Of a stretch of DNA of 64,000 bases, positions 17,300 to 27,292 are shown piece by piece (position 1 is the first letter of the stretch; every line of letters starts with the position of its first letter). The notes beneath the pieces are model-generated. The model worked only from the letters and a program-made list of their open reading frames with translations. It had not been told where the DNA came from and searched no databases. The position numbers and the translations under genes are program-made. Origin of the DNA: Alphaproteobacteria bacterium UBA6411 (GTDB lineage: Bacteria > Pseudomonadota > Alphaproteobacteria > CAAGCB01 > CAG-977); assembly GCA_002438565.1 (NCBI GenBank), contig DJPN01000040.1, forward strand, positions 1-64,000, in the 5' to 3' direction.

Positions 17300-18151
17300 A
17301 TGTTTCCTTTGCTGGGATTGTTGGTTGTCGTCGGCAGCGTTGCGGGCGGTTTTCTATGGGGCGGCGGACATTTTTCCGTCCTGTGGCAGCCGGGGGAATT
17401 TTTAATCATCGGCGGCGCGGCGTTCGGATCGTTCTTGATTGCAAACCCGCCAAGCGTCGTTATCGGCACGTTAAAGGCTTTGCCCCGCATCTTTGCCAAA
17501 CCCCGCTATGACAAAAAAAGCTACACAGAAGCTTTGGCGATGATGTATTCGTTTTTCAAATTGGGCAAATCCAAAGGCAATATGGCGCTTGAACCCCATA
17601 TCGAAGCCCCCGCGAACAGCGATATATTCAAACGCTTTCCCTTGATTACGAAAAACGCCGAAGCGATGGATTTCATGTGCGGCTATTTGCGTTTGCTGAC
17701 GTTCGGATCGCCCGAACCGCATGAAATCGAATCCGTCATTGATGCGGAATTGGAAGGAATCGAACACGAAAAAACGGCTTATTCCGATGCTTTGAACCGC
17801 GTGGCGGACGCGACGCCGGGACTGGGCATCGTCGCGGCGGTGCTGGGCGTGATTCACACCATGGGCGCAATTACCGAACCGCCCGAAGTCTTGGGCGGGC
17901 TTATCGGCGCGGCCTTGGTCGGGACGTTTTTCGGCGTGCTGACGGCGTACGGCTTTATCGCGCCTTTGGCGTCGGCGGTCGCAAACGTGATGAATCCCGA
18001 ACAGGAATACTTGAACATGATTAAAGCGGGACTGATGGGACACATCGAAGGCTACGCCCCGCAGGTGTCCGTCGAATTCGCGCGCAAAACACTGCCGCCC
18101 GAAGTCCGTCCCTCCTTCCCCGAAGTTGAAAAAATCTGTGCGGAGCTGTAG
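17300..18151 (+). CDS. motA: flagellar motor stator protein MotA
   Basis: 283 residues from the ATG at 17300, preceded by AGGAGG; the in-frame TTG 3 bp upstream is ignored. Four membrane segments, a large cytoplasmic loop, and the MotA/TolQ/ExbB signature in ADATPGLGIVAAVLGVIHTM identify it. MotA and MotB form the proton-conducting stator that drives flagellar rotation. motB follows 2 bp after the stop. No other flagellar gene is in the window, so the flagellar cluster must lie elsewhere. Confidence 0.97.
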   Translation: MFPLLGLLVVVGSVAGGFLWGGGHFSVLWQPGEFLIIGGAAFGSFLIANPPSVVIGTLKALPRIFAKPRYDKKSYTEALAMMYSFFKLGKSKGNMALEPHIEAPANSDIFKRFPLITKNAEAMDFMCGYLRLLTFGSPEPHEIESVIDAELEGIEHEKTAYSDALNRVADATPGLGIVAAVLGVIHTMGAITEPPEVLGGLIGAALVGTFFGVLTAYGFIAPLASAVANVMNPEQEYLNMIKAGLMGHIEGYAPQVSVEFARKTLPPEVRPSFPEVEKICAEL

Positions 18152-18153
18152 TC

Positions 18154-18990
18154 ATGGCGGACAAGCTTGGGCGCACAATCGTTATCAAACGTATAAAAAA
18201 AGGCGGACACGGCCACCACGGCGGCGCGTGGAAAGTGGCGTATGCGGACTTTGTAACCGCAATGATGGCGTTTTTTTTGCTGATGTGGCTGCTGCAGGCG
18301 GCGTCGCCGGAACAAAAGGAAGCGATTTCCTATTATTTCACAACGGGTTCAAGCGGAAAAGGCGCCGGCGATTCCATTGTCACGGGCGGTATGGAAAGCC
18401 TTGAAACCGTGGAAAAACCCTATGCGATGCCTTTTGTCGGTTTTGACGGGTCAAGCGAATTTCCCGACTTTTCCGAACCGCGCGAAATTTTGATTAAAAA
18501 GGAAAAGGAAGCGTTTGACCGCGTGCGCATCGCGCTGGAAGAAGCGATGATGTCCGATCCCGATTTGTTGGAACTGCATGACAGCTTGGTCGTAACGGAG
18601 GTCAAAGACGGGCTGCAAATTCAGCTGATTGATCAACTGAACAAACCGATTTTTGCAAGCGGCACGGCCAAAATGACCCCGAACGGCGCGCGGCTGTCAA
18701 AACTGCTGGCGCGGGTGCTGAAACAACTGCCCAATACGATGCGAATCGAAGGACATACGGACGCCGTCCCTTACGCATCGGCGAACAAATCCTATACCAA
18801 CTGGGAACTCTCGTCCGACCGCGCTTTGGCAGTTCGCCGCATGCTGATTGCCATGGGCATAGCCGATTCCCGCATTGTCGGCGTCGAAGGGCGGGCGTCA
18901 GCGGAACCTTATTTGGCGGAAGATCCCAAAGCCCCCCAAAACCGCCGCATCAGTCTGGTTTTGCAATCGGCTTACGGTGAAAAAGAATAA
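18154..18990 (+). CDS. motB: flagellar motor stator protein MotB
   Basis: 278 residues. The single N-terminal membrane helix contains the proton-carrying aspartate in AYADFVTAMMAFFLLMWLL; the C-terminal OmpA-like domain has the peptidoglycan-binding segment EGHTDAVPY...NWELSSDRALAVRRML. It anchors the stator to peptidoglycan. Second gene of the motAB operon, followed by a strong terminator. Confidence 0.97.
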   Translation: MADKLGRTIVIKRIKKGGHGHHGGAWKVAYADFVTAMMAFFLLMWLLQAASPEQKEAISYYFTTGSSGKGAGDSIVTGGMESLETVEKPYAMPFVGFDGSSEFPDFSEPREILIKKEKEAFDRVRIALEEAMMSDPDLLELHDSLVVTEVKDGLQIQLIDQLNKPIFASGTAKMTPNGARLSKLLARVLKQLPNTMRIEGHTDAVPYASANKSYTNWELSSDRALAVRRMLIAMGIADSRIVGVEGRASAEPYLAEDPKAPQNRRISLVLQSAYGEKE

Positions 18991-18994
18991 AGTG

Positions 18995-19020
18995 AAGCCC
19001 CCGAACGACGGGGGCTTTTT
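18995..19020 (+). terminator. Rho-independent terminator of motAB
   Basis: Stem AAGCCCCCG / CGGGGGCTT with a five-base loop and five T residues, directly after motB and touching the 3' end of the convergent prfC gene; it may serve both. Confidence 0.9.
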
Positions 19021-19021
19021 C

Positions 19022-20599
19022 CTAACAATTTTGCTTTGTTTCGACCAGTTTGATTTTCGGATAGTCTTCCTTGGTTTTGTTCAAATGCCACGCGTTGCGC
19101 GCCAAAAACACCCATTCTCCGTCATGGTCGGTCGCCATCGCCGCTTTGTTCGCATCGACAAAATCTTTCAAATCCGCGGGGTTGTCCGCCTTGATCCAAC
19201 GCGCCGTGTACAGCGTCGTCGGTTCAAAAATGACGGGAATTTCGTATTCCGTCCGAATACGGTCGGCCAAAACGTCAAACTGCAAACTGCCGACAACGCC
19301 GACAATCCAATCCGTGCCGATTTGCGGTTTGAACACGCTCGCCCCGCCCTCTTCGGCGATTTCCTGCAGCGCCTTGCCCAAATGTTTGGCTTTCAGCGGA
19401 TCGGCGCAGCGCACTTTTTGCAGCAATTCGGGCGCAAAGCTGGGAATGCCCGTAAAGGTCAATTCCTCGCCTTCGGTCAGCGCATCGCCGATGCGCAGGT
19501 TGCCGTGGTTCGGAATACCGATAATGTCCCCCGGCAAGGCTTCCTCCGCCAGTTCGCGTTCCTGCGCCAGAAACATAATCGGATTGTGCATCGGCAGGTA
19601 TTTCCCGCTGCGGACGTGCAGCAGCTTCATCCCCCGCTGGAAATGCCCCGAACACAAGCGCACGAACGCGATTCGGTCGCGGTGTTTCGGATCCATATTG
19701 GCTTGAATTTTGAACACGAAGCCCGTAACTTTGTCCTCGGCGGGATCGATTTTGCGCCCGACGGCAGGCTGAGGACGCGGCGACGGCGCGTATTTGACCA
19801 GTCCGTCAATCAGCTGCCGAACGCCGAAGTTGTTGATTGCGCTGCCGAAAAACACAGGCGTCATGGAACCTTCCAAATACGCCTTTTCGTCAAATTCGGG
19901 GCAAAGCCCGCGCACCATTTCAACGCCCGCCCGCAAATTTTCAACCGCGTCAGCCGGCAGCATCGCGTCCAGTTTCGGATCGTCCAAGCCGTTGCAGACT
20001 TCGCCTTCCTGCGTTGCGCCGCGTTCCATCAGCGCCAAGCGGTCGTTCAATAAATCATAGCACCCTTTGAAATCGCGTCCCGAACCGATGGGCCAGCTGA
20101 CGGGAGCCACATCCAAAGCCAGCGTTTGTTCGATTTCCTCCAGCAACGCGAACGGGTCTTGCGCGTCGCGGTCCATTTTGTTGATGAACGTGATAATCGG
20201 CACATCGCGCAGACGGCAAACCTCGAACAGCTTGCGGGTGCGGTCTTCAATACCCTTGGCGGCGTCAATGACCATAACGGCGGAATCGACGGCGGTCAAA
20301 ACGCGGTAGGTGTCTTCCGAAAAGTCTTCGTGCCCCGGCGTGTCCAGCAGGTTGAACGTGCAACCCGCATATTCGTATGTCATCACCGACGACGCGACGG
20401 AAATTCCGCGCTCCCGTTCGACTTTCATCCAGTCGGAACGCGCGCGGCGCTGTTCCCCGCGGGCTTTCACCGCGCCCGCCATTTGAATCGCGCCCCCGAA
20501 CAGCAGCAGTTTTTCGGTCAGCGTCGTTTTACCCGCGTCGGGATGGGAAATAATCGCAAACGTGCGCCGATGCGCCGTCTGTTCCGATAAAAAAGACAT
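19022..20599 (-). CDS. prfC: peptide chain release factor 3
   Basis: 525 residues, a translational GTPase. G1 is SHPDAGKTTLTEKLL near residue 18, followed by the RF3-specific GGAIQMAGAVKAR, with G3 DTPGHEDFSEDTYR and G4 NKMDRD. RF3 removes class-1 release factors from the ribosome after termination. Full length. It is the last gene of a minus-strand operon with a DUF502 gene 9 bp upstream. Confidence 0.97.
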   Translation of the reverse strand: MSFLSEQTAHRRTFAIISHPDAGKTTLTEKLLLFGGAIQMAGAVKARGEQRRARSDWMKVERERGISVASSVMTYEYAGCTFNLLDTPGHEDFSEDTYRVLTAVDSAVMVIDAAKGIEDRTRKLFEVCRLRDVPIITFINKMDRDAQDPFALLEEIEQTLALDVAPVSWPIGSGRDFKGCYDLLNDRLALMERGATQEGEVCNGLDDPKLDAMLPADAVENLRAGVEMVRGLCPEFDEKAYLEGSMTPVFFGSAINNFGVRQLIDGLVKYAPSPRPQPAVGRKIDPAEDKVTGFVFKIQANMDPKHRDRIAFVRLCSGHFQRGMKLLHVRSGKYLPMHNPIMFLAQERELAEEALPGDIIGIPNHGNLRIGDALTEGEELTFTGIPSFAPELLQKVRCADPLKAKHLGKALQEIAEEGGASVFKPQIGTDWIVGVVGSLQFDVLADRIRTEYEIPVIFEPTTLYTARWIKADNPADLKDFVDANKAAMATDHDGEWVFLARNAWHLNKTKEDYPKIKLVETKQNC

Positions 20600-20608
20600 C
20601 TTTATTCC

Positions 20609-21271
20609 TTACAAATTTTTCTTTTTGGTCACAATGCCCAAAGAAATCACCGTTTTCAAACCGTCCTCAACACTCATATCCAACGGTTTGACATCCTGTT
20701 GCGGGACCATAATCAGATAGCCCGACGTCGGATTCGGCGTTGTCGGCACATACACGGTGACCAAATCGTCTTTGCCGACCGCCTGTGCGACATCTTCGGG
20801 CGTGTCGGCGGTAACAAAAGCGATAGTCCAAGCGCCCTTATGCGGAAATTCAACCATGACGACCTGGCGGAAAGCGTTTGATTTTTGGGAAAAAACCGTT
20901 TCAAACAGCTGTTTGAATGTTGTGTAAATGCCGGAAACAAACGGCATTTTCTCCCACATCCGTTCCCATACGCGCACCAGCAAACGCCCCAAATAGCCCG
21001 TTGTAAACGCACCGATGACTATCATCACGGCAACGACCAAAACAACCCCCGCGCCGGGAATCGCAAACGGCAGGTATTGTTCGGGATTGTATTCGTCGGG
21101 AATCAAATAGCGCACTTTATTGTCAATAAAGCCGACCAGCAACACCGCCAGATAAATCGTCAAGGCGGGCGGAGCGGTTACCAGCAGTCCCGTAAAAAAA
21201 TAGGTGCGCATCCGCGTCATCAAAGCGGGCTTTACGGCGTCTTTCGCGTTTTTTTTAATCGGTTCTGCCAT
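20609..21271 (-). CDS. DUF502 family membrane protein
   Basis: 220 residues. Two membrane helices (about 24-48 and 70-95) are followed by a soluble domain with the family segments MPFVSGIYTTFKQLFETV and FPHKGAWTIAFVT and ending VPTTPNPTSGYLIMVP. Found widely in alphaproteobacteria; in plants the relatives are LIKE-COV proteins. Molecular role not established. Lies between a small hypothetical gene and prfC with gaps of 5 and 9 bp, so it is co-transcribed with them. Confidence 0.88.
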   Translation of the reverse strand: MAEPIKKNAKDAVKPALMTRMRTYFFTGLLVTAPPALTIYLAVLLVGFIDNKVRYLIPDEYNPEQYLPFAIPGAGVVLVVAVMIVIGAFTTGYLGRLLVRVWERMWEKMPFVSGIYTTFKQLFETVFSQKSNAFRQVVMVEFPHKGAWTIAFVTADTPEDVAQAVGKDDLVTVYVPTTPNPTSGYLIMVPQQDVKPLDMSVEDGLKTVISLGIVTKKKNL

Positions 21272-21276
21272 CGGCG

Positions 21277-21639
21277 TTACGCTAATTCCAAAATACCTTT
21301 ATCGATTGCTTTCAGCATTACGGCAACATCGCGCCAGCCGGGAACGGGTTTGCCGTCGTCTTGAAACAAATCAACACCTTTGCGGAAACAATATTCGTAC
21401 ACGTCCTCGGGGTCTTCATCCAAAACCTCGTCCCACAGGGCTTCCATATCGGGATTTGAATAGTCGGGAACGTCGCCAAAAATACCGTACAGCACGGTTT
21501 CGCGGTCGTCCGCATACAGCAAAGCCGACAAAGGATCGGCGGATTTCGCGGCATCGTTCTGCAACGCCTGCTTTTCCGCTTCGCTCGGCAAATAAGAGGC
21601 GGCGCGAATCAAGTTTTCTTCCGTATATTTGTTAGACAA
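21277..21639 (-). CDS. hypothetical acidic protein
   Basis: About 120 residues, soluble and acidic, with no motif I recognise (segments YTEENLIRAASYLPSEAEKQ and PDMEALWDEVLDEDPEDVYE). No ATG fits. The TTG at 21639 has AAAGGA at a good 8-bp distance; the GTG at 21645 is too close to it, and a TTG at 21699 would put coding sequence through the palindromic site. It is first in the operon with DUF502 and prfC. Confidence 0.6.
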   Translation of the reverse strand: MSNKYTEENLIRAASYLPSEAEKQALQNDAAKSADPLSALLYADDRETVLYGIFGDVPDYSNPDMEALWDEVLDEDPEDVYEYCFRKGVDLFQDDGKPVPGWRDVAVMLKAIDKGILELA

Positions 21640-21660
21640 GGCCACAATCCTTTCATAAAA

Positions 21661-21678
21661 CAAACAGAATTCTGTTTG
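21661..21678. promoter_or_regulatory. 18-bp perfect palindrome, candidate operator
   Basis: CAAACAGAATTCTGTTTG is an exact palindrome, just upstream of the hypothetical-DUF502-prfC operon. On the minus strand a TTGACC / TATCAA pair (spacer about 19) lies just before it, so it would sit near the transcription start. The binding protein is unknown. Confidence 0.45.
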
Positions 21679-21772
21679 ACATTTTTGATAGGTTAGCAAA
21701 TTTTTATCGGGTCAATCAAGAAAATCTTTCACCGATACGCGTTTAAAAAAATCAAAAAAATCAGTTCGTTGC

Positions 21773-21808
21773 AAAAAAGGGGAAAAGGTGCGGAACCTTT
21801 TCCCCTTG
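21773..21808 (-). terminator. Rho-independent terminator of the HAD gene
   Basis: On the minus strand a 13-bp stem (AAGGGGAAAAGGT / ACCTTTTCCCCTT) runs into a T tract, about 20 bp after the stop of the HAD-family gene. Confidence 0.88.
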
Positions 21809-21826
21809 TGATGAAAAAACGTCTGT

Positions 21827-22861
21827 TTATCTGGTCTGGGCGCGACGAGCCAGAGCCGCTTTGACAGCCGTATTTTCCTGCGTTTTTGTTTTTTCCGCAG
21901 ACTGGAAGCGGAAGTATTTGTTCAAATCCTTGAAGCCGCCTTCCAAAGTGACCATGTGGTCTTTGTACTGCTGCCCCAGTTTCGGATCTTCCTTGGACAA
22001 CTTCGCCAACACTTCCAAATGGCCTTTGGAACCGATTTTGTAGCCGGCGTTGTCGTTGATTTTGCCGTACATTTCCTGAACCGCATCGGTAACTTCGGAA
22101 CCTTCTTTCTGCCAAGCGAAATGGCAGCCCAAGCGAACCGCGCCGCCGTCGGATTTAATGCTGTCGCCGACCATGACCGTTTCGGACGGTTTCGCGCCGT
22201 GCGTGTCCATAATGGACTGCATGACATCCATATTGGGTTTCCAAACGTTGCCTTCGTTCATAACCAGCTTGTCGCCCAATTTGGCAACCATTTCATCGCG
22301 GTATCCGTCATAACGGCCGCCGGTCACCTGCAGAGGAGCCTTTTTGAACTGCACTTTGCCGTCAACGTTCTCGGTCGTTCCGTCAGCGCGGCAAACCAGC
22401 CCGTCCAGCAAATCCAAGGGGAAATTCATGTCCGCCATGCGGGCAACGGCGCCCGAAGCCGGCGAATCGGTGTACAGAACGAACTTGGCGCCCGCAGCTT
22501 TGGCTTTGCGCACCGTGGCGATGACGCCTTCGTACATTTTATTGCCTTCATGGTACTGTTTGGCAACGTCGTGGCAGATTTTCGCGTCGGCTTTTTCCAA
22601 GCGTTTGCGTTCTTCGGCGGATTTGCCTTCGTAGCTCAGTTCCGGCGTTTCTTTGATGATGTCCGGGAAGTTGTGGAAACGGGCGTAGCCTTCCGAATTT
22701 TCGCGGATGCTGTCATACAGTTTGTCTTTTTCCATGCCGCGGCTTTTAGCCAATTCTTCGACACCTTTGTCCCACGCCATACCCCAGTTGTTGAAGTAGT
22801 CGGAGATGGTGTTGTCAATGTCGCTGACAATCAATTTTACGGGTTTCTTTTCGTCGCTCAT
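21827..22861 (-). CDS. HAD superfamily hydrolase with long C-terminal extension
   Basis: 344 residues. HAD motifs are complete: nucleophile DIDNT (near residue 15), motif II LYTDSP, motif III lysine in KPNMD and motif IV MVGDSIKSDGGAV. A cap domain rich in charged helices lies between motifs I and II, and about 90 extra residues after motif IV form a helical, basic tail ending AALARRAQTR. Probably a phosphatase; substrate unknown. Single-gene unit: its own consensus promoter upstream and a strong terminator downstream. Confidence 0.85.
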   Translation of the reverse strand: MSDEKKPVKLIVSDIDNTISDYFNNWGMAWDKGVEELAKSRGMEKDKLYDSIRENSEGYARFHNFPDIIKETPELSYEGKSAEERKRLEKADAKICHDVAKQYHEGNKMYEGVIATVRKAKAAGAKFVLYTDSPASGAVARMADMNFPLDLLDGLVCRADGTTENVDGKVQFKKAPLQVTGGRYDGYRDEMVAKLGDKLVMNEGNVWKPNMDVMQSIMDTHGAKPSETVMVGDSIKSDGGAVRLGCHFAWQKEGSEVTDAVQEMYGKINDNAGYKIGSKGHLEVLAKLSKEDPKLGQQYKDHMVTLEGGFKDLNKYFRFQSAEKTKTQENTAVKAALARRAQTR

Positions 22862-23159
22862 AAGAACCTCTCTTCAAAAAACGGTTATCTTTAAATTCAG
22901 TTATACCGAAATTGATTCCGGCTTTCAAGCTCTTTTTGTCTATTTTTTGATTTTTTTTGACATTTCGGGTAAAAAAGCCTGTTTTTTCTGAAAAAGGAAT
23001 ACTCCGTTTTTCCCTGTTTTGCAAGGGATTGTTTCGATTTTGAGCCTTTTTCGCCCGCCCTTTGCCCCAAACGGCTTCAAATAGACAAAAGCCGCCGATT
23101 CTTTCTTGAAAAAAGGAACGTTTCGCTGTAAAAGCGTCAAAAAACGAAAGGATGTTCCC
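22862..23159. other. 298-bp intergenic region between divergent genes
   Basis: It holds the HAD gene promoter on the left (separate entry). The rest is AT-rich with many A and T runs; a TTGACA at about 22958 has no good -10 partner. No convincing small gene, tRNA or hairpin-plus-T-run terminator was found. Confidence 0.6.
22900..22928 (-). promoter_or_regulatory. sigma70-type promoter of the HAD gene
   Basis: On the minus strand TTGAAA (22928-22923) and TATAAC (22905-22900) are separated by exactly 17 bp, about 35 bp before the ATG at 22861. Confidence 0.7.
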
Positions 23160-23936
23160 ATGGCCGACATAGATTCTTTATTGGATATAATGGAAAAACT
23201 GCGCGATCCCGAAACGGGCTGTCCGTGGGACAAAACCCAAACGCCCGAAAGCATTTCCCAATACACGCTGGAAGAGGCTTACGAAGTGTACGACGCCGTT
23301 GAAAAAAACGACGCCGAACAGCTGAAAGAGGAATTGGGCGATTTGCTGCTCCACATTGTTTTTTACGCTCAAATGGCCAAGGAAAAAGGGCTGTTCGACT
23401 TCCAAGACGTTGTCGACGGCATCAAAGCAAAAATGATTCGGCGGCATCCGCACATTTTCGGAAACGAATCCGTCCAGCCCGATTGGGAAAAAATGAAAGC
23501 CGCCGAACGGCACGAACACCATCAAGACGGCGTGCTGTCCGGCATCGCGGACGCTTTGCCGCAGACGATTCGCGCCTACAAGCTGCAATCGCGCGCCGCG
23601 CGCGTCGGCTTTGACTGGGCCGCCCCTTTACTCATCGTCGACAAAATTTACGAAGAAGTCAACGAGCTTAAAGCCGAAATCGTTCAGCCGACGCATGACA
23701 AGGAACGGCTGGATGAGATGGGCGATGTTTTGTTTGTCTGCGTCAATCTGGCGCGCAAACTGCAAATCAACCCCGAAAAAGCATTAAAACACGCCAACGA
23801 AAAATTCATGCGCCGTTTCGGCCATATTGAACAGCGATTGAAAGAAGCGGGCAAACCGTTCAAGCAAACAACGCTGGAGGAAATGGAAAATCTATGGGTT
23901 GAAGCCAAGCGGCTGGAACACAAAAAATCCGCTTAA
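23160..23936 (+). CDS. mazG: nucleoside triphosphate pyrophosphohydrolase MazG
   Basis: 258 residues from the ATG at 23160 (AAAGGA upstream; a longer frame to 23106 has no ribosome site). Two tandem MazG domains: the first has CPWDKTQTPESI and EEAYEV...EELGDLLLHIVF, the second EEVNELKAEI and DEMGDVLFVCVNLARK, with the E-E-x-x-E and E-x-x-D metal ligands. Hydrolyses NTPs to NMP and pyrophosphate, for example damaged nucleotides or in starvation signalling. Its stop codon shares TTAA with the convergent neighbour. Confidence 0.96.
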   Translation: MADIDSLLDIMEKLRDPETGCPWDKTQTPESISQYTLEEAYEVYDAVEKNDAEQLKEELGDLLLHIVFYAQMAKEKGLFDFQDVVDGIKAKMIRRHPHIFGNESVQPDWEKMKAAERHEHHQDGVLSGIADALPQTIRAYKLQSRAARVGFDWAAPLLIVDKIYEEVNELKAEIVQPTHDKERLDEMGDVLFVCVNLARKLQINPEKALKHANEKFMRRFGHIEQRLKEAGKPFKQTTLEEMENLWVEAKRLEHKKSA

Positions 23937-24820
23937 TTGTCCCACAAATCGGTCATCAGCTGTTCGGTGCGGATTCGTTTTCCCGTGCCGAACTGCCCGT
24001 TTTTGACAAAGCTGTACGTCAAAGAACAAATTTGATTGTCCGTCAATAAAAAAGGATTCAACCGGTTCATCGCCAAAAAATCGGCTTTGGCTTTTTTATC
24101 GCGCGCATCGGCCACACACAGCAAACCGTCATTGTCGCAGCCCAGCCACGGGCAAATGCCCTTGCCGTCCTCCCTGCCCGCCATGATAACAGCGAATTCC
24201 TTGGACATTCGGGGAACTTGAGTCAAGGCGTATTCGGGAACCAGCAGCTTTGCCATTTTTCCGAACACCCAAGGAAACCATTTTTTCTTTTGATATTTTT
24301 TCAGCTGCCCGTATCCGCGCGAACCGACGGCGATAAAAACACTGCGGCCGGTTTTTGCCGCCCATTCGGGATTGCCCGCAAAAGCGCAGCGCAAAATCAT
24401 TCCGCCAATGCCCGTCGCGACAAAGTTCAACTGCTCGATGTCGGAGCGGCGGCTTAAAAAATCGTTCAAGGCGGCGACCGTCCGCCCGATATCGAAACGC
24501 AACATCGGATAGGCAAACACCATTGTTTCGTAATCAGCCGCAAAACGGCGGGTCATTTTTTCAAACGCCCCCGTGCCTTGATACAGTCCATGCAGAAAAA
24601 CAACGGCCTTTTTCGGGGGGCGCGGAATTTCCCAATCGTTGACGAACCGCATCAAAGCCTGATAACAGTCGTTGAACTTTCCCGCCGCGCGGCGCACCCG
24701 ATACGGGTCAAGCAAACGACAGCGTTTCGTCCAGATGCACTCCTGTATCCGCCATCCCGCATAAGAATACCGGTCAACCCACCAAAACAATCCGCCGCAT
24801 GTAAAAAAAGGAAAATTCAT
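23933..24820 (-). CDS. alpha/beta-hydrolase-fold protein lacking the nucleophilic serine
   Basis: 295 residues. [14 protein letters not shown] (HG at 77-78) is the oxyanion-hole strand of alpha/beta hydrolases, and [13 protein letters not shown] (131-143) occupies the nucleophile elbow, where GxSxGG is expected. Here Gly137 stands in place of serine, and no Cys or Asp replaces it. A later D-x-D/H region ([13 protein letters not shown]) may mark the acid loop. The N-terminal 65 residues are aromatic and basic and could be membrane-associated. Likely a pseudo-enzyme, or an enzyme with another nucleophile. Function unknown. Confidence 0.65.
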   Translation of the reverse strand: MNFPFFTCGGLFWWVDRYSYAGWRIQECIWTKRCRLLDPYRVRRAAGKFNDCYQALMRFVNDWEIPRPPKKAVVFLHGLYQGTGAFEKMTRRFAADYETMVFAYPMLRFDIGRTVAALNDFLSRRSDIEQLNFVATGIGGMILRCAFAGNPEWAAKTGRSVFIAVGSRGYGQLKKYQKKKWFPWVFGKMAKLLVPEYALTQVPRMSKEFAVIMAGREDGKGICPWLGCDNDGLLCVADARDKKAKADFLAMNRLNPFLLTDNQICSLTYSFVKNGQFGTGKRIRTEQLMTDLWDN

Positions 24821-24918
24821 TCGCGCTCAACCCTCTCTTTTGCATACTAAAGGATAACCGCAAAAAAAAGCAAGCCTGCCGCTTTACTTTTTTTTATGAA
24901 AGTGGCAACCTGCCCTTT

Positions 24919-25365
24919 ATGAAAAAAATAGAACTGTTTACCGACGGCGCGTGCAGCGGCAACCCCGGCTTGGGCGGCTGGGGGGCGGTTTTGCGCTACC
25001 GCGGCGTCGAAAAGGAAGTCAGCGGCGCGGAAGAAGCCACCACCAACAACCGCATGGAATTGAAAGCCGTCATTGAAAGCTTGAAGCTTTTGAAAGAGCC
25101 GTGCGAAGTCGATTTGACAACGGACAGCCAGTATGTCATGAAAGGCGCGACGGAATGGATGCCTCAATGGGTCAAAAACAGCTGGCGCACCGCCGATAAA
25201 AAGCCCGTCAAAAACAGCGATTTGTGGCAAGAGGTTTTTCACCTGCAGCGCACGCACAAACTGCATTGGCATTGGGTCAAAGGCCATGCGGGGCATCCCG
25301 AAAACGAACGGTGCGACGAACTGGCGCGCAACGCCATTGCCGATTTAAGGGACAGGCTGGCTTAA
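24919..25365 (+). CDS. rnhA: ribonuclease HI
   Basis: 148 residues, the standard size. All catalytic carboxylates are seen: Asp in [12 protein letters not shown], Glu in [10 protein letters not shown], Asp in TTDSQYV, and the late Asp in ERCDELAR; the basic handle [16 protein letters not shown] is present. Degrades RNA in RNA-DNA hybrids. Stop codon shares TTAA with the convergent Cys-rich gene. Confidence 0.97.
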   Translation: MKKIELFTDGACSGNPGLGGWGAVLRYRGVEKEVSGAEEATTNNRMELKAVIESLKLLKEPCEVDLTTDSQYVMKGATEWMPQWVKNSWRTADKKPVKNSDLWQEVFHLQRTHKLHWHWVKGHAGHPENERCDELARNAIADLRDRLA

Positions 25366-27281
25366 CGCACGCATTTTTTCAAAACGGTCATGCGCGCGTC
25401 GCCGCAGTCCAGACAAATCGTCCCGTCGGACGTACATTCCTTGCAGTACGGCAAAGTTTCCTCGCAACGCACGCAGCGCGTTCCTCTCAAAAAATAACCG
25501 TCCCCACATTCGACGCATTGCTTTCCGCCGTCTTTCAGTCCGAAACCGCTGTCGCAAATGCGGCAAGACCCGCCGCTTTCGCAACGGCGGCAGTTTTCGG
25601 GACACGGCGCGCAGTCGTCGCCGTTCAAATATTGCCCTTCGGGACAGAATTTAGGCATACATCCGTTTTCAACGGCGTCAAAACCGACAGGGCACGTTTC
25701 ACAATTTCCGCTGTCCAAATCCAAATACGCTTTTGCGCCGGCGCAAACTTTCGATACGCATTGGCTGCCGGACTTTTCATAATATTTTGCGCAGTCCGAA
25801 CATCCGTCCGCCGTGCAGGAAACGCAGTTCGGAAATTTGTCCGCGCACGGCTTGCAATCGTTGCCGTCCAGATAAAACCCCGCGCCGCATTGTATCGGAA
25901 CGCAGCTTGACATGTCTTCGGATAAAACGAAACCGATGCCGCAACGTTCGCACGCCGTACCCAATTCGGAACATTCCGCGCAGTTTGCAATCATTTCTCC
26001 GCACGCGCGGCAGGACACGCCGTCCCGATATTGCCCCGACGGGCATTTCACTTTTCGGCAAACACCGTCCGTTTCCATATAGCCTTCCGCATCATTGCAG
26101 AGGATGCACCGATATTCATCCATGCAATCAATACATCCTTCGGGACAGCGGACGCATTTCATGCCGTTGTTGTAAAATCCCGTTTCACACGCTTTTTTGA
26201 CGCAAACACCCGCTTCATTTTCCTCCCACGCTTCGTCGCAGACGCACAGCCCGTCCTGCGCGACGCGGCCTTCGCCCGAACAGATTTTGCACATCGGTTC
26301 ATCCGTGCATTTATAACAATGCTCTATCATATCGGAACATTTGACGCATTGATCGCCCGACATGTATTCGTCCGCTTGACAGACCACTTTTTCACATCTG
26401 CCGTCGGACTGCTTGACATAGCCCCAGAGACATTCCTCGCACTGCCGGCTATCGGCGCGGCAAACGCCGCACCCTTCGCCGAAGCGTTTTTCGCATGATT
26501 TGCAAACTTTTCCATCGGCATAATAAGCCGGGCCGCATTGCAAACACAAATTTCCGTTTTTGCACGTCAAGCAGCCCTCAGAACACGGCAGACAGGCGTT
26601 GCCTTTCATATATGTCCGCGCGGGGCATTTCAAATCGACGCACTTGGCGTCAAGCGTCCCGCCGTTCAAACACACTTTGCCGCTTTTTCCGCAGTCGTCC
26701 GCCTCGACACAGGGGACGCAAACCCCTTTTCCGTTGGTAACAAAAGAATCGGGGCAGTTGCAATTCTGCCGTTCGCCGCAAATCGCGCAGCCGCCTTTTC
26801 CATCGGAAGCATATCCCGCGGGACAGCGGCAGCTTTGGTCTTGATAGGCTTCATATCCGCGCGGACAAGCGACACACTTCGTCCCCGAACAAATATTCCC
26901 CGGCGCACAGGAAGCCTCCCGACAGCCGCAATAGCCGCCCAGTCCGTCCGCGCTTTCGTAACATTCCGGCGTTTCCCCGTCACAAACCGCGCCGCCCAGC
27001 GTAACGTTGCCGTTGCACAATTTGACGCATTTTTCGTTTTTGCAAATCTCGCCCGCCATGCAATCCAGAGTCGCAGAACATTTTTCAGAACACAGTCCCG
27101 TCATTGTCTGGCAGATTTTTCCGCTTTCACAAGGGGTTTGAGTTTCACGGCAATCGGCAATACATTCGTTTTCAAAACAAACCTTGCCGTGCGGACACGG
27201 CGTCGTATCATCACATTCTTCCGCTTTTGCGGGCAGGCAGGCCAAAAAAGCAAAAAACAACACAAGAAAAGCTTTTGTCAC
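25362..27281 (-). CDS. secreted Cys-rich protein with growth-factor-receptor/VSP-like CxxC modules
   Basis: 639 residues with a clear signal peptide ([20 protein letters not shown]). I count about 100 cysteines, close to 16% of the protein, mostly as CxxC pairs. The first 90 residues have short PCxxGKxCxxxxC modules, followed by a TPxCYxxxDG...YCGC segment, a GG-T-x-x-AKC segment, and then about nine modules of the type CxxC...GYxxxxxxCxxxxCxxGxYLxGxxC. The same order occurs in the protein at 33737, so they are full-length paralogues. The pattern resembles eukaryotic furin-like/GF-receptor repeats and Giardia variant surface proteins. No transmembrane or anchor segment follows the signal. Last gene of an operon after sufE. 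Confidence 0.85.
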   Translation of the reverse strand: MTKAFLVLFFAFLACLPAKAEECDDTTPCPHGKVCFENECIADCRETQTPCESGKICQTMTGLCSEKCSATLDCMAGEICKNEKCVKLCNGNVTLGGAVCDGETPECYESADGLGGYCGCREASCAPGNICSGTKCVACPRGYEAYQDQSCRCPAGYASDGKGGCAICGERQNCNCPDSFVTNGKGVCVPCVEADDCGKSGKVCLNGGTLDAKCVDLKCPARTYMKGNACLPCSEGCLTCKNGNLCLQCGPAYYADGKVCKSCEKRFGEGCGVCRADSRQCEECLWGYVKQSDGRCEKVVCQADEYMSGDQCVKCSDMIEHCYKCTDEPMCKICSGEGRVAQDGLCVCDEAWEENEAGVCVKKACETGFYNNGMKCVRCPEGCIDCMDEYRCILCNDAEGYMETDGVCRKVKCPSGQYRDGVSCRACGEMIANCAECSELGTACERCGIGFVLSEDMSSCVPIQCGAGFYLDGNDCKPCADKFPNCVSCTADGCSDCAKYYEKSGSQCVSKVCAGAKAYLDLDSGNCETCPVGFDAVENGCMPKFCPEGQYLNGDDCAPCPENCRRCESGGSCRICDSGFGLKDGGKQCVECGDGYFLRGTRCVRCEETLPYCKECTSDGTICLDCGDARMTVLKKCVR

Positions 27282-27292
27282 GAAAAATCCCT

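Noticed and set aside
22862..23159. Small RNA or small gene in the 298-bp gap
   Set aside because: No stem with T run, no ribosome site with a good frame; only A/T runs.
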